The notes beneath the pieces are model-generated. The model saw only the letters and a program-made list of their open reading frames with translations, ran no database searches and was not told the DNA's origin. Both the position numbers and the translations under genes were made by a program. A stretch of DNA of 64,000 bases, taken from NCBI GenBank assembly GCA_013397455.1, contig VYZB01000333.1, forward strand, positions 424,072 through 488,071. The letters run 5' to 3'. Origin of the DNA: Crotophaga sulcirostris. Lineage: Eukaryota; Chordata; Aves; Cuculiformes; Crotophagidae. This document shows, piece by piece, positions 35,419-47,644 of the stretch (within the stretch, counting starts at the first letter, position 1; every line of letters begins with the position of its first letter).

Positions 35419-36198
35419 AAATAGCAAACCCCAGCTGAACTCACCAGGTATCTTCCTTGGCTTTGGACAAGTCAGCAGGGGCTTGTTCCTGTTACTTGTG
35501 ACTTGACCAGACCATTTTTCTAACAACTGCTTCAAAACTGAGCTGTCACCACAATTTTGAAGGGGAAAACAGAGACATTCAGAAATCCATAGAAATGAAA
35601 ATAGATGTAATGCACTGTTGATGAACTGAGCATAAACTAAACATCCCCTTACCCTTCAGACTTTGTCTCTGCAACATTGCACAGAGGGTGATGTCCCAGT
35701 AAAATGCAGCCCTGCAGTGCACAAAGGGAGACAATGACAAATGTGAAACTAAAGGCCAAAACTGTCCTTTACCAAATATAAGTGCAACCTTGACATGATG
35801 CATCCTGCTGAGCATCTGAGTCCAAGAGAGGAGAGGAGCTGTCAGATAATGGCATGTAGGCCTTCCAGACCTGGGAATGGGCAAAAGGCATCGCTCATTA
35901 TTCCATCAAGGACTCCACATGCCAGTCTATGCAATCTGATTTGCAATCAATTGCAAGTGATTACACATTGTTTATCATCGATTGGCACAAGGAATGCTTG
36001 AGAGAATAATGAGCTGCAGCTGATGACAATCAGAGACTACTGTCTCGTTGCAAGTTTGATTGCACATCCTTCCACTGGTGCAATCGAGCACCCACTACCA
36101 CCACAGTAAATAAATAAATAAAGGAAGAGTGGCATCAGAAAGCAAAACATTGAAAGCTCTTCTGAAAAATAAAGGCTGGATGGAAGTTCTTCAGTATA
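35419..36198. other. unique sequence with a cluster of TTGCAA-type words
   Basis: Five ATTGCA/TTGCAA words lie between about 35938 and 36085, around TTGTTTATC and ATCGATTGG words. Such words resemble C/EBP and forkhead sites, but no test of conservation is possible here. An (AAAT)n tract lies at 36108-36121. Confidence 0.4.
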
Positions 36199-36248
36199 AT
36201 CATAGGATCATAGATTGGTTTGGGTTGGAAGAGTTCTTAAATATTATC
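36199..36248 (-). mobile_element. CR1 LINE 3' tail fragment, minus strand
   Basis: ATCATAGGATCATAGATTGG, then TTTGGGTTGGAAGAGTTCTT is the reverse complement of the terminal CR1 block with its octamer tail. Coding sequence is absent. Confidence 0.8.
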
Positions 36249-37587
36249 AAGGCTAAAGTCATTAGAATACTTTGGATCAGAAATACAATAAAAAGGTTTC
36301 AGGAGACCTTTAAACTTACCTTTTGGCAAAATAATATCTGGACAGCAAGGAATCATTGCTCTAAATAAGCAGAAATAAATAAGGAGAAATTTTGGACCAA
36401 GGCATCTAAAGGAAATCTATTATTTTTAAGTAAAGCATGCAGCCAAGTTGGAAACCTACAAAGAAAGAAGGAAATTTAAGGCAATCTACTGATACCTCCT
36501 GGTTACCAGAAATTCACCTGTTCTTCACAATGTATTCTGTACTTCTATCCACAAAGGCACATGCAGCAAAAGTATGTAGTTGTTCCATGCAGAAATCATA
36601 GGCATCATCAATTCATTGTTCACCTCTCTCCAAATGAGATGTCAGTCCTGAAAACTCTAGAAAACAGTGGCTAAAATTGCAGTAAGCAGCAGAGCGTGAC
36701 CAAGAGCATGGCCCAAGGGAGTCCATACTTGACTTTATACAGTGGTTAAAGGATGGGGGCATTAAGGATGGGGTATTCATTGTATGCCCAGCATGGTGTA
36801 CACAATGATCAATGCCTGAGACAGGTCCTGGAGTTAAAAATTTGCTTAAAAAGTAGCAGAAAATACAATCCTGTGTTGTGCTTGGCTCAGTACCATTGGA
36901 AATGTGATGAAAAATAGATTTCTTCACAAGGGGTTTATTTTTTGGATGTTCACATTTAAATTAGGTCTTGAAAACCTTTCTGCTGTCCCAGTGGTGTCAG
37001 CAAGAATTTTGCCATTGGCTTTGCTGGAATGGAGATGTTTACCTTCTGATCGGCTCCACACAAATGAAGCAAAATCATTTCTTTGGAGATCTTGTGTTTC
37101 ATGCAGCCATCACACTGTCCTTGCTGCCTCCCTGGTGCTCAGCTGGTCACCACTGGTATCATGGGTTTATTCCCGGGGTGCCAGCTTATGTGTTCTCCAG
37201 GATTCACAACTCCTATTTTTAGCATTTCAGACACCATGATTCCTGCTGGATCAGATCCCTTTAGGTGATTATTCAAAAAGGGTCAGTTCATAAGATTTTT
37301 TAAGTACCTGTCAGTCAGTGGCTGAATCAGGTGCTCCGGTATCTCTGTGAGAGAGAGGAGACGAAAATTGTTTCTTCACATGTCAGAGGAGTATTCAAGT
37401 GACCAGGTTTCATTTAGACCTTATTTTTCATGGGTCACTCTGTACCATCCTCCTTCAGAAATCATGCGTGCAGCCTCACGGGCTCAAAATAAAAACCTGA
37501 CACTCTCTCCTCATTTCACCTTTGCCCAGTTGCCCAGGCAGAACAGACCCAGTCTGCAGGTTACCCAGTTCAGAGCCTCATGTTAAA
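36249..37587. other. unique sequence, no gene recognised
   Basis: The plus frame 36904-37239 (111 codons) overlaps two other plus frames and has no recognisable protein features. Confidence 0.55.
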
Positions 37588-37914
37588 ATCATAGACTCAT
37601 GGAATGGGTTGGGTTGGAAGAGACTTTAAAGCCCATCCAGTTCCACCCCCCCTGCCATGGGCAGGGACACCTCCCACTGGATCAGGGGGCTCCAAGCCCC
37701 ATCCAACCTGGCCTTGAACACCTCCAGGGATGGGGCAGCCACCACTTCTCTGGGCAACCTGGGCCAGGGCCTCTCCACACTCACAGGGAAACATTTCTTC
37801 CTAACATCTCATCTCAATCTCACCTCTTTCAGCTGAAAACCGTCCCCCCTCATCCTGTCCTTGCACTCCCTGAACAAGAGTCCCTCCCCAGCTTTCCTGC
37901 AGGCCCCCTTTAAG
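37588..37914 (-). mobile_element. CR1 LINE, 5'-truncated, ATTCTATG-tail class, minus strand
   Basis: Left to right: ATCATAGACTCATGGAATGG (tail complement), GCCCATCCAGTTCCACC, CCATGGGCAGGGACACCTCC, GGATCAGGGGGCTCC, GAACACCTCCAGGGATGGGG, GGGCAACCTGGGCCAGGGCC, ACATCTCATCTCAATCTCAC and CTGAACAAGAGTCCCTCCCC. It is truncated in the coding region. Close to the common class at 42055 and 61449. Confidence 0.93.
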
Positions 37915-38351
37915 CACACTCACACCCACAAACCTCAGTGCACTCTGACAAATGACACCAGGCATGACTTAGCCCTCTCCTTCACTGAGAAATGTCGAGT
38001 AGAGTTGTACTGGCTTGTTAGCACAGAATACCATGTACTCGGCCTCAAACTGTAAATCAATATCTGTATCTGAGAGGTGACATTTCAACAACTGTGGGAT
38101 GCTGAAGCCTGTTAGGATCATTTTTTTTTTAAGTGTCAGATTATAAACTTCATGAATAAATGATGAGCACACCTCTTACAACACCACGTGTGTTTGTGTG
38201 TGCCTGTGTCAGCACCTTTCTGGATGCAAGCACAGTGGGTCTGAAAAAGAGTTGCTACAGATTTACACAATTGCCCTGTGCTGTAAAATTTTAATTAGGC
38301 ATTGCCATACCCTAAGCCATTTAAGTACTCTGACACTCTGGAGAGGTAAAA
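37915..38351. other. unique sequence, nothing recognised
   Basis: Contains a short TGTG-rich tract near 38188 (GTGTGTTTGTGTGTGCCTGT) and a T-run near 38122. Confidence 0.55.
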
Positions 38352-38592
38352 GGAATCACAGAAACCTAAGGTTAGAAGAGATCTGAAGAGGTCATCTGGT
38401 CCACCCTCCTGTCCCAAGGCAAATCAGCCAGGCTGAGGAAATCCGCAGCACATCTCTGTTGAATTCATTCCTTGTAGCTTCCCTGTGCTGGACCCTCCAC
38501 CACTTCCTCAGGTGATCTATTTTAGTGCTTCTGCTGTCTGAGCCATCAAAGAGGATTTTCCTAATATTTAACCTGAATATTCCTGCCTCCAT
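38352..38592 (-). mobile_element. old, diverged CR1 LINE, minus strand
   Basis: GAATCACAGAAACCTAAGGT, then AGGTCATCTGGTCCACCCTC, CTGTCCCAAGGCAAATCAGC, CAGGCTGAGG, then ACCCTCCACCACTTCCTCAG and CTAATATTTAACCTGAATAT match the minus-strand pattern of older CR1 branches (the GGTCATCTAGTCCA...CCCTGTCCCAAGGC type). High divergence and a nearly lost tail indicate an ancient copy. Confidence 0.78.
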
Positions 38593-39961
38593 TTTAAACT
38601 ATACAAAAAAAAAACCAAACTGGGAAAGGAAAAAAATGGTGGGAAAAAGGGAATTTCTGATGAGAAAGGGGAGCTGGCTGAGGAGAAGATGAATGTTTCA
38701 CTGGTGAACTGACTTAAAAACAAGTGAATGTAAAGAGGAAAGGACAGGAGAGGACGGATAGGTCCTTGCAAAGGGAATAGACCAGAAGAAAACATTGTCT
38801 GAGGGGGAACGAAGAGAGTCTCTGTGAGAAGGGACTTTCCTTTCATTGGTGTTCCCTTTCCCCTTTAATCCTCTTCATAACTTCTTTCTCTTGCGCCTCT
38901 CCAGGCTGCATAGCATTCCCCCTTATAACTGTTATATTTTTGTCCCTATAGTTATTGGATTTTTTTCTTCCATAGGTTTTATTGACCAGACAATGTACTA
39001 AAGTGTCAGGATGCAGCATGCCTGGGGAATTTTTGAGGCCAAGCATGCAAGCAATGAGCATCAGTGGTTATTGTTGAATGTAGACTCCAGTATAGAATAT
39101 TTTCAGACCTCTTTCTCTATTTGTGTGTTTTAATCCTTACCTATACATGGTTAGGAAGCTGAAGAAGGAAAATGTTTAACTGCTCATATATTTTACACAA
39201 AAAAAAGCTTTTGAAGGGTTTTTAAGCATCAGTTTGTCAGCCCTCCTCCCACTTCCCTGGAGAACTGATGGTCCTTCTCTACGTGAAATACTAAGAGTGG
39301 ATTTAAAATGAAACAATAAGAAATAAAATCAAATTGAAGAGTTAGCACTGCTAAGAAAACATGTGTTAGTTTATTAGTAGTAGGTTTCTGGTGAAAGTCA
39401 ACAATGAAATTTGCTTATGACTTTGTCTTCTCAGATGTTGCAGCAACATTGTAATTTAATCGTAAGCTAATAATTTAACAGTTCCCCACTTCTCAGTAAC
39501 AGAAAGCCATTGTGAGAACAGTAGTCAGTTTTCAGCTCTACTTGTGTCTTCTTCAAAGCTAAAAGCCCTCTTGTTTCAGAAGACCACAAGAAATCTGTCA
39601 AGGTGATCCCACACAATAGGAAAGCTGAAGTCATCAATAGAGCATTTTATAATAATTGTATTTGCAAATTGGACATCATTACAATAACAATAAATATAAA
39701 ATCCCCAAAAGATACTTGATGATCTTGAGTAATTACATGCAATTAATTTGTATCTAATTCCAGACTTTGGCATGATCTGTTCTAGTCTTTCTCAGAAATA
39801 TTTGCTGGCAATGAAAAAATAGGATGCTGCCAGGGCACCTCTGCTGGAAAAGCTTTGTGTTGTGCAAGAAGGGTTCAGATTTGACAAAGAGAACTGGGGC
39901 ATCTGCAGGGAGATGTCTGAAAGGTCGCAGTTTGTCCCATGCACATTTGATAATAGTATTT
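38593..39961. other. unique sequence, nothing recognised
   Basis: Purine-rich from about 38610 to 38780 (GGAAAGGAAAAAAATGG and AGGAAAGGACAGGAGAGG words). No gene features. Confidence 0.55.
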
Positions 39962-40098
39962 GAGGTGTTCAAGACCGTGATGGCTGGGACTTTCAGCACC
40001 CTGATCCCATGGGAGGTGTCTCTGCCCATGGCAGGGGGTTGGAACTGGATCAGCTTTGAGGTCCTTTCCAAACCAAACCATTCTGTGATTCTATGATT
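39962..40098 (+). mobile_element. CR1 LINE 3' fragment, ATTCTATG-tail class
   Basis: Starts at GAGGTGTTCAAGACCGTGAT, passes GGGAGGTGTCTCTGCCCATG and GGTTGGAACTGGATC, and ends CATTCTGTGATTCTATGATT. Only the last few ORF2 codons and the 3' untranslated region remain. Confidence 0.9.
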
Positions 40099-40740
40099 TG
40101 TGCTATTATTACAATTCAGTTCTTTGCCTCAACATCCTCACATTGTCTCTGCTGGCTCATGCTGAACTGTGCTCCTACAGACAGAATGGACAGAACTGTT
40201 TGACACTGGCCTAACCAAGCCAGGGAGTAGAAGACCTTCAGCTTTCATAGCTAATGTTTTCATTTCTCATGCTGGTGAGTGAGGAAGAGGAGATTTTGAG
40301 CCTCATGTTTCCCAACAGTTGAATGTCACCAAACAGTTTATATTCCTACACCTTAATCGAAGAAAGGCAAGAAGGACCCTACATTATTTCCACACTGCAC
40401 CTCTTCTTTGACTTGGAGGAGGAAGGTTCAAGCAGACCTTCAGAAACATACAAACTAAAAAAAGAAATTAAAAACAGAGGAGGAAGAAAGAAGAGGATGA
40501 GGACTTTAGAGAATACAAAGATTTTAGGGTCCAAAACTAAAAATACTTCAAAATGCAAGGGTTTTGTTTCATGAACATTTTTAGATAAATCAATATTATT
40601 CAATGTGCCTTGGCTCAAAGTTCCATGTTATAGCTCACTATGGACACTCATTTTCATCTACTCTTCTCTTTAAAAGTTCAGTTTCAGCTTTTAAAGGAAG
40701 AAAGGTGTTGAGGCGGAGAATAAGGAAATTAGAAAGAGAG
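40099..40740. other. unique sequence, nothing recognised
   Basis: A purine-rich block at 40455-40510 (AAAAAAGAAATTAAAAACAG and AGGAAGAAAGAAGAGG) gives opposed open frames without meaning that I can see. Confidence 0.55.
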
Positions 40741-41003
40741 CAAGCACTGATCTCTCCTCTCTGTCAACCAATGACAGGAACCAGGGACATGGCAGGAAGA
40801 TGTGCCAGGGCAGGGTTAGGTTGGATGTTAGGAGAAGGTTCTTCCCCCAAGGCACCAAGCCTGACAATATTCCAGAAGCATTTTGCCAACACCCTCAGAT
40901 ATACTGTGTGAATGTGGAGATTGTCCTGTGCAGGGACAGGAGTTGGACTCAATGATCCTTGTAGGTCCCTTCCAACTCAGGACATTCTTTGGTTCTATGA
41001 TTG
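40741..41003 (+). mobile_element. CR1 LINE, older subfamily, internally deleted
   Basis: It has the 3' end of the 15622/57290 group: GGCAGGAAGATGTGCCAGGG, GTTAGGAGAAGGTTCTTCCC, then directly GGCACCAAGCCTGACAATAT, CAGAAGCATTTTGCCAACAC, TGTCCTGTGCAGGGACAGGA and GTTGGACTCAATGATCC. Compared with the copy at 57290, about 45-50 bases around the GGGTGGTGGAGC...CAGGGAAG segment are missing. The deletion could have happened in the source or after insertion. The tail is decayed (TTCTTTGGTTCTATGATT). Confidence 0.9.
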
Positions 41004-42054
41004 AAGCCATGGCTGAGATGACTGAAATAATTCATTGGTTTATATTGATTTAATTGGTTTTAATTAAACCACTGTTGGACACAAGATAAAACCATGTGTC
41101 TTTATGAACAGATTGACATTCCAGGTGTACAAGTGGACTGATTGGGTTTGGGAATGGATCGTGCACGGTGCAGAGGTACCCGAAGTGGTACAGTGGGTGT
41201 GGAGAAAATCTCCACAACTTGCTCTTAGCCTACCATAAATGATGTCTTGCAGATAAGAATTCACCAAAAAGCTTCTGGTAAGCATCTTGAATTGTCTAAC
41301 ACAGCATTACTGTCTTGGAAGATACTTGTGATCAGCATAGAGCCATCCAGTCATTAGCCATGCAAGAAGGCACAGTAAAAATCTGTACTGACCTACTGAG
41401 ATGTTGGAAGAGATGGACTTCTGCCTTGAACTACTGCTAACATGGGCAGGGTAAAATAGGATTCCCTGGGGCAGGAGTGATGGCATCTCCACTGGCAGCA
41501 GTGCTGGGGGTAGCTGGGGGCAGTGTCTGGGCTGGCCGGGCGAGGCATGGTGCAGTCAACTGCTGGTCTTTGTTCCACACGTGGATTTCAATATGAAAGG
41601 CACGCAGGTGTGTGCTGCAAGATCTCAAATCACAAACATCAACTGTTGTTTGCAGTTATCATAAGCAGCCCCACACTGCTTTTAATGTTGGGCAAGAGTG
41701 AGCATGCGTACATACACATATATATTAATACATATATGTATAGGTATGCATATCATAGAAATTAAACCAGCCTACAAGCTCAGCTTTGATGTTAACGCAG
41801 CAAAGCAACATGTTTTATTTGAAATAGCTTGTGAATAAATATTGTTGCGGGCATCACATAACAAGTGAACACAAAACTCCTCTGCACTGTAGCGTTGAGG
41901 CTCTGTATAATTAGGTCAGTGTTACAGCTAAAGGGAGGAGTAGTCAGTTCCCAATGATGCAAAATACCCAACCTTTAATTATAAAGTTTTCCCTGTGGTG
42001 TAATCAATTGTCTCCATCTGACATTAAGGGAAACCTTTCCAATCTGTGAATTTT
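41004..42054. other. unique sequence with an AT/TG alternating tract
   Basis: 41702-41753 is an alternating purine-pyrimidine stretch (GCATGCGTACATACACATAT and on) that could adopt Z-form or cruciform structure. A near-palindrome GGTTTTAATTAAACC lies near 41056. No gene recognised. Confidence 0.5.
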
Positions 42055-42578
42055 TCATAGAATCACAGAATGGTTTGGGTTGGAAGGAACCTTAAAGCTC
42101 ATCCAGTTCCAACCATACTGCCACGAGCAGGGACACCTCCCACTGGATCAGGGTGCTCAGACCCCCATCCAACCTGTCCTTAAACATCTCCAGGGATGGG
42201 GCAGCCACCACTTCTTTGGGCAACCTGGGTCAGGGCCTCCCCACCCCCCACAGGAAAATATTTCTTCCTAACATCTCATCTCAGTCTCCCCTCTTTCAGC
42301 TGAAAACCATTCCCTGTTGTCCTATCCTTGCACTCCCTGATCAAGAGCCCCTCCCCAGCTTTCCTTGAGCCCTACTGGAAGGCTGCTCTAAGGTCTCCCC
42401 ACAGCCTTCTCTTCTCCAGGCTGAACAACCCCAACTCTCTCAGCCTGTCCTCATATGGGAGGCGCTCCAGCCCTGGGATGGATCTCCATGGCCTCCTCTG
42501 GACTCACTCCAACAAATCCATGTCCTTCCTGGGCTGAGGGCTCCAGAACTGAACACAGGGCTCCAGTTGAGATCTCAT
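42055..42578 (-). mobile_element. CR1 LINE, 5'-truncated, ATTCTATG-tail class, minus strand
   Basis: Begins with the tail complement TCATAGAATCACAGAATGG and covers the whole 3' untranslated and C-terminal coding part through CTTCTCTTCCAGGCTGAAC-type sequence near 42410 and GGATGGATCTCCATGGCCTC. It ends at CAGAACTGAACACAGGGCTC. One of the longest copies of this class, over 520 bases. Confidence 0.95.
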
Positions 42579-45500
42579 AAGAGGGAGGAATGTGTAGATG
42601 ACAAAACAGGGATCTGTCATTGTCTGCATGCTTGGAGTAAACTTTGTAAAAGTGGTCCAGATGCAGAAATGACTGCCTGGGTGGAAGGAGTAGTGTGTAG
42701 AGGGTAAAGCTCCCTGCAATGGGGAGTGCAGTTAGCATAGCGGAGCCTCAGCTTTCATTCTTTTATGTTTTTTGCATATGCATCATGTGCTCCAGGGAAG
42801 GGTGATGTTCAGAAATGGAGCTGTAATTATTTGTTTTGAAAATTAAGTTGTGTTTTAAAGAACACGTGCTTCGAGACTCCTGGCTCAAACAGCTACATAG
42901 GTTTCAGTAAACCAAGTGAATAAATGAAAGGAGAGAAACTGAGACGAAAGCTTCTGACTCACATCCTCTCTCTCCTGATTGTAATGAGAAATGTCTTGAA
43001 AGCAAGATGTACCATTTTATGTTATCAATAAACTCCCCATAGAGTTTATGATAGAGTTATTTACCTCCATCTGAACACTGTGGAGGGGCCAGGTACAGAA
43101 AGACATTTCAAAAATTTGGTTGTGGTGCAGCTCAGAATGAAACTGCACTAAAATAAAACAAAGTATAACCTGAGAGAAGATAATTGATAGCTGAGTTACT
43201 AGAGAACTGATTTGGCAGGCTGGAGACCCAGACAAAACTCCCCAAACTACCTGCAAAACATTTGTTTTGAAATTCATACCTTTTGGCCCTAAATTATGAT
43301 TTGGAAGGCAGATTTTTTTTCAGCCAAGGTATTTTAACCAGTTCTCCTGCATGCTAAATCCACCTCTTCTCATTCTCCACTTGACTTTCTCCAGTGTTTT
43401 GGGTTGTAATGCCAGAACAGCAGTAATCAATAGCCCAGAAAATTACAGTATTACATGTCACTTTAATGAATCGAATACTAGTATGTGTGTTAGCTCCTTA
43501 TCTAGCTGTGATGATGCCTACTGATTGGAAAAGAGGAGCAGTTGCAACAAAGTTCCTCTGGAATTATCCTCCCAATGTGTGCGCAAGGCAGCTGGGAACC
43601 TTGTGATAACATGAGAGTCAATCTTCACTTTCTCATTGTCTTCGCTCAGTCAACGGGTGAGCCTCTCACCTGCCCGGAGGACTTGGCAGAGAAACTTTCC
43701 TGCATTTTGCGCTAGAAAAGGGAGTAAGAGAGACTGAGTTCTTTTTCTGTATTGGGAAACCCAAAGTCCACATTGTCTGAGGGATTTTAAGTCCCACCTT
43801 ACACATTCAGTGAGATGGAAAATATTGAAATGCGATCACATGGGAATTACGTTGAAATGTGAATATATGCAATACACATAGTATCGCATTGGCTGCGGCT
43901 TCCGCTATTTTCCTGGTAGGTCTTGCAGATGCAATGGGAGTCTATGCTGGAGTTTCACCTCTGAATAAGATCTCTCCTTGTCTCTCTATATCTTCTGAAC
44001 TACCGTATTACCCGGTTTCCAGTTCTGTAATACCAAAGAAATGCTGTAAAGGCTGTTATGGAGCTCCCAGAGTTTAGATAGCATACACCTCTGGTGTGTG
44101 AAGTGAGTTGGAGTTGTGTGGATGTCTCTTGGTGTTTTGTCTGGTACTTGTAAGTGGTCCTGCTGGTGGGCAAAAATAAGGCACAATGCTGGGGATTGAC
44201 CCAGCTTCCACTCCAGACAGGCTGCAACAGGGCTCCAGCTCAGGGAGAGCAACATGAATTGGGTTCAGGGAGGTGGTTTTTCAGAAGTGGTTTCTCTATG
44301 ACTGAAATGGGGAACTTCATGGGGCAAGAAAAGCAGTTGGGTTTTGGCTGTATTGCCAAATTTATGCAAGTATACAAAGAGCTACAAATATGCAGAGAAG
44401 GGTATTTAGGGGACTCTTCATGGAGCAGGGTTATGGCATTTGGTACCATGGGCTTGTAAGGGACAAACCAGCCTACTAGTGAAATGACTGTGTATCATTC
44501 CAGGGGTTCTGTGTTCTTGCTATGTTCTTATTTCCCTCTGGTTTAATGGCTGACAAGAAGGCTTTTCCAACCATCTTCTTAACTGGAAAGGAGTTAGAAA
44601 CCTAATTTCTCTGCTTTCTATCCTGCTTTGAGAAGCTGTTTATAGTGATTGAATTGGTTAAATGGTAGAAGACCTAACAATTCCTCTCCTCTGTCAAGTG
44701 CTTTCCAGCAGTCCTTTGGGAATGGAGCTTGGAGAAAGTGAAACACTGTTTCTCCACCTCTGATGTTTTTCTGGAGGAAGTGGAGGCAATCAGTGTAAAC
44801 ACAGGTCAAGACTCTGGGCTTCTTTTAGTAGCAGGGATGGAAAATACATTTGTTCTTCCTCATCAGTTGTCCAAAACGTGTGCGTTTTCCTATGCCCAGC
44901 TAATGCCAAGTCTCTTCTTGGTTTCCCGTGGGCTGAGGACATGACGCAAAGTGTGATGTCACCAGGGAAACCTTCCTAGAGCTAGAATGAAATTTTGGTG
45001 AGGTCAGATTAAATCATATGTCTTGCTTTCAATAAAGCATGTTTTCTTTTCCTCAAGTTTGCCTCTGGAGATGACAATGAATTCCTTTGATGTAGACAAA
45101 TGAAGATGGAGCAACTCCTGCTGAACACTTTCAAGGGAGTTGGGTTTTTTTGTTTGATTTTGTTTTTTTTTTTAATCTGGAAGAATCCATCCTGTGAGTG
45201 CTGCTCTTATTACATATAGAACTCGACACTGAGCGTAGTGAAGACATTGCATTTTAAAGCCTGGAATTGATGTTTCTTCTCTTCAAGAGGGTGTTAACAG
45301 AAGGTTACAGTTACACATACATTTTAATATGTAACTCTGTATTGCAAACAATTCACTCTTAATATGTCTGGGGTTTGTTTGCTGTGAAGTTATACATTAT
45401 TTCTGGATTAATGATTGACTTGGCTGTATAGTAATTTTCTCTGTATAGGTATAATTTTACTCCAGTCATCATAGATTATTCTTTAACATAATCTAATTCT

Positions 45501-47170
45501 AAAAAGTAGAGTTCCACCCTGTTTGTAAAAATATTATTAGTTCTTGGCTTTCGTACATATATTTGGAGGAAAGAAATGAGTGATAGTGAATAATGACTAG
45601 TAGTCTGTTTCTCTAACCACAAACGATGCACCTCTATTTGCAATTTATCCTAAATCATCGTGGTTGCTGGGGTTTTTTTTAGACACTTTCTCTTTGTGTA
45701 TCCTCTCATCTTGCCATGCAGAGATTCACATTCATACCCAGAAACACAGGTACTTGAGCTGGATCGGTGAATGTGAGCTCACATAAAAGCACGCGGGTAA
45801 GCCAGATGCTTCCGTGGCTGCTGTGAGATTGGGTTGAGACTCACAAAGCAGTGAGAAGAGAGACAATGACCACCTATTGCACTACCCAGTCCGTATAGGA
45901 ATTGGGGTGTGAGTACCTGCTGTTGGTATTGGCGCAAAAGAGAAATGGGGAGGAATTGTTCCTGTGCTGCCCCCAGATGGAATAGCTTCACCCCTCTTCT
46001 CTCTTGGTTGTGTTTTTGAGATATGATCTAGCTCAGTGAGGGAGAACACATCATGTTCTCTCTATATAACAAATATTTCTCTAGCATAAATGCAGATGCC
46101 TACCTGAATAACATTCCTCTTAGGACAAGTTTATTATGCAGCAATGTATGAGAGGAATCTTTGGATGAAAGCTCTGGAAAATGCTGTTCTTCCCTTCAGA
46201 GGAAAGCTCTTTTTAGAAATGCACTGGATGCTGGAGTAGGGTAATGAGAGTGAAGGACTGTGGTGGGCTCTCCACTCAACACATGCTATGTGTGCTGCCA
46301 TCGATGTTTAATAAGTGCTGTAGAGGTAGTGCTCTTGATGTCACCACAGAGGCAGCAAGGAAATGGGGATAAGCCATAGTACTCCACCATTTTTGCCATT
46401 GGTGACAGTGAAATGGTAGAATTGTATTAAAATGGCTGAAGTGTCTTGCTGAGGATCCAGAGACAAGTGTTTTGGCCACAGAAGTATGGGTTTGGTTGCT
46501 TGGTTAGGGAAGTATATGTCTGCAGTCCCATAGCTTGTCCTTTCACGGGCTGTAGAAACATAGGTGCTTTAATACACCAGCTCTCTGGACGTCCTTGTGC
46601 AGACAGGTGATTCTGAATAGGTTGATTTCCATACATCTACATTCATGGCTTCTGCAATTGTGGCATAACTGCTCTAGAGAAGCTATGAGCTAGGTGCCAG
46701 GAAGGGGAGCAGCACCAGGCAACGTCCTGCCTCCATGGAAACTGAGGGCAGCATTCCTCAGATAAGAGCTCCCACCAGTCCAGCCTCCCACCTCTACTAT
46801 GGCCCCTACTAGTCCACCCTCTCCCCCAGCACTAATGTTGTGGACTATGAAATAAATCAGTTCTGCTTAATGGCATTCTCTGGTCAACCACAGATCTTGT
46901 ACCTGTAGAATTGGGGTTCAGCAGGAAACCTGAATCCAAATGTTCAGCTCATTACAGAGGAAAATGCAGTGCACTCTTTCCAGAAAATACAAACCACCAG
47001 TAGTTCAATGTCGCATGCTTGTTCTTCATGTAGAAATTTTGTGTAAATTTTAATGAACATTAATATACACTTCATATATGGCTACTAAGCTATTTGTTTT
47101 TCTTTCTAAGCAAGAGAAATCTTCCCAGGTCTGGCCTTTCAGAAGTTTTCAAGTCCAACCTAATATCATG
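42579..47170. other. 4.6-kb CR1-free unique stretch, no gene recognised
   Basis: All open frames are 101 codons or shorter and lie on both strands. A T-rich run occupies 45144-45173. A pyrimidine-rich segment lies at 46780-46827. AT-rich sequence dominates 45300-45600. I see no splice-bounded exon, repeat or RNA gene that I can support. Confidence 0.55.
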
Positions 47171-47644
47171 AAACGGATGAGAATTTGTTGAAGTGAGAAG
47201 GAGGCTACAGAGGTGATTGGAGAGCTGGAGCACTTGCCATATGAGAACAGGCTGAGAGAGCTGGGATTGTCCAGCCTGGAGAGCAGAAAGTTCTAGGGAG
47301 ACTTCCAGTACTGGAAGAGGCTCCAGGAAAGCTGGGGAGGGGCTCTCCATCAGGGAGTGCTGGCATAGGACGAGGGGGAACAGTTTTAAGCTGAAAGAGG
47401 GGAGACGGAGATGAGATTTTGGGAAGAAATGTTTTCCGGTTTCAGTGTGGAGGTCCTGGCCCAGGTTGCCCAGAGAAGTGGTGGCTGCCCCATCCCTGGA
47501 GGTGTTCGAGGCCAGGTTGGACGGCGGTCTGAGCAGCCCTGATCCAGTGGGAAGTGTCCCTGTTCATGGCAGGGGAGTTGGAACTGGATAGGTTTTGAGG
47601 TCCCTTCCAACCCAACCCATTCCATGATTCTCTGATTCTATGAT
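47171..47644 (+). mobile_element. CR1 LINE, 5'-truncated, ATTCTATG-tail class
   Basis: Starts near AAACGGATGAGAATTTGTTG, passes GAGCTGGAGCACTTGCCATA, GGAGTGCTGGCATAGGACGA, GCTGAAAGAGGGGAGACGGA and CAGTGGGAAGTGTCCCTG, and ends ATTCCATGATTCTCTGATTC then TATGAT. Relative to sister copies it lacks about 13 bases near 47295 (GACCTTAGAGCAGCC segment), shifting the coding remnant. Confidence 0.93.

Noticed and set aside
41050..41075. GGTTTTAATTAAACC near-palindrome as a binding site
   Set aside because: Short AT-rich near-palindromes are common by chance and nothing around it gives a role.
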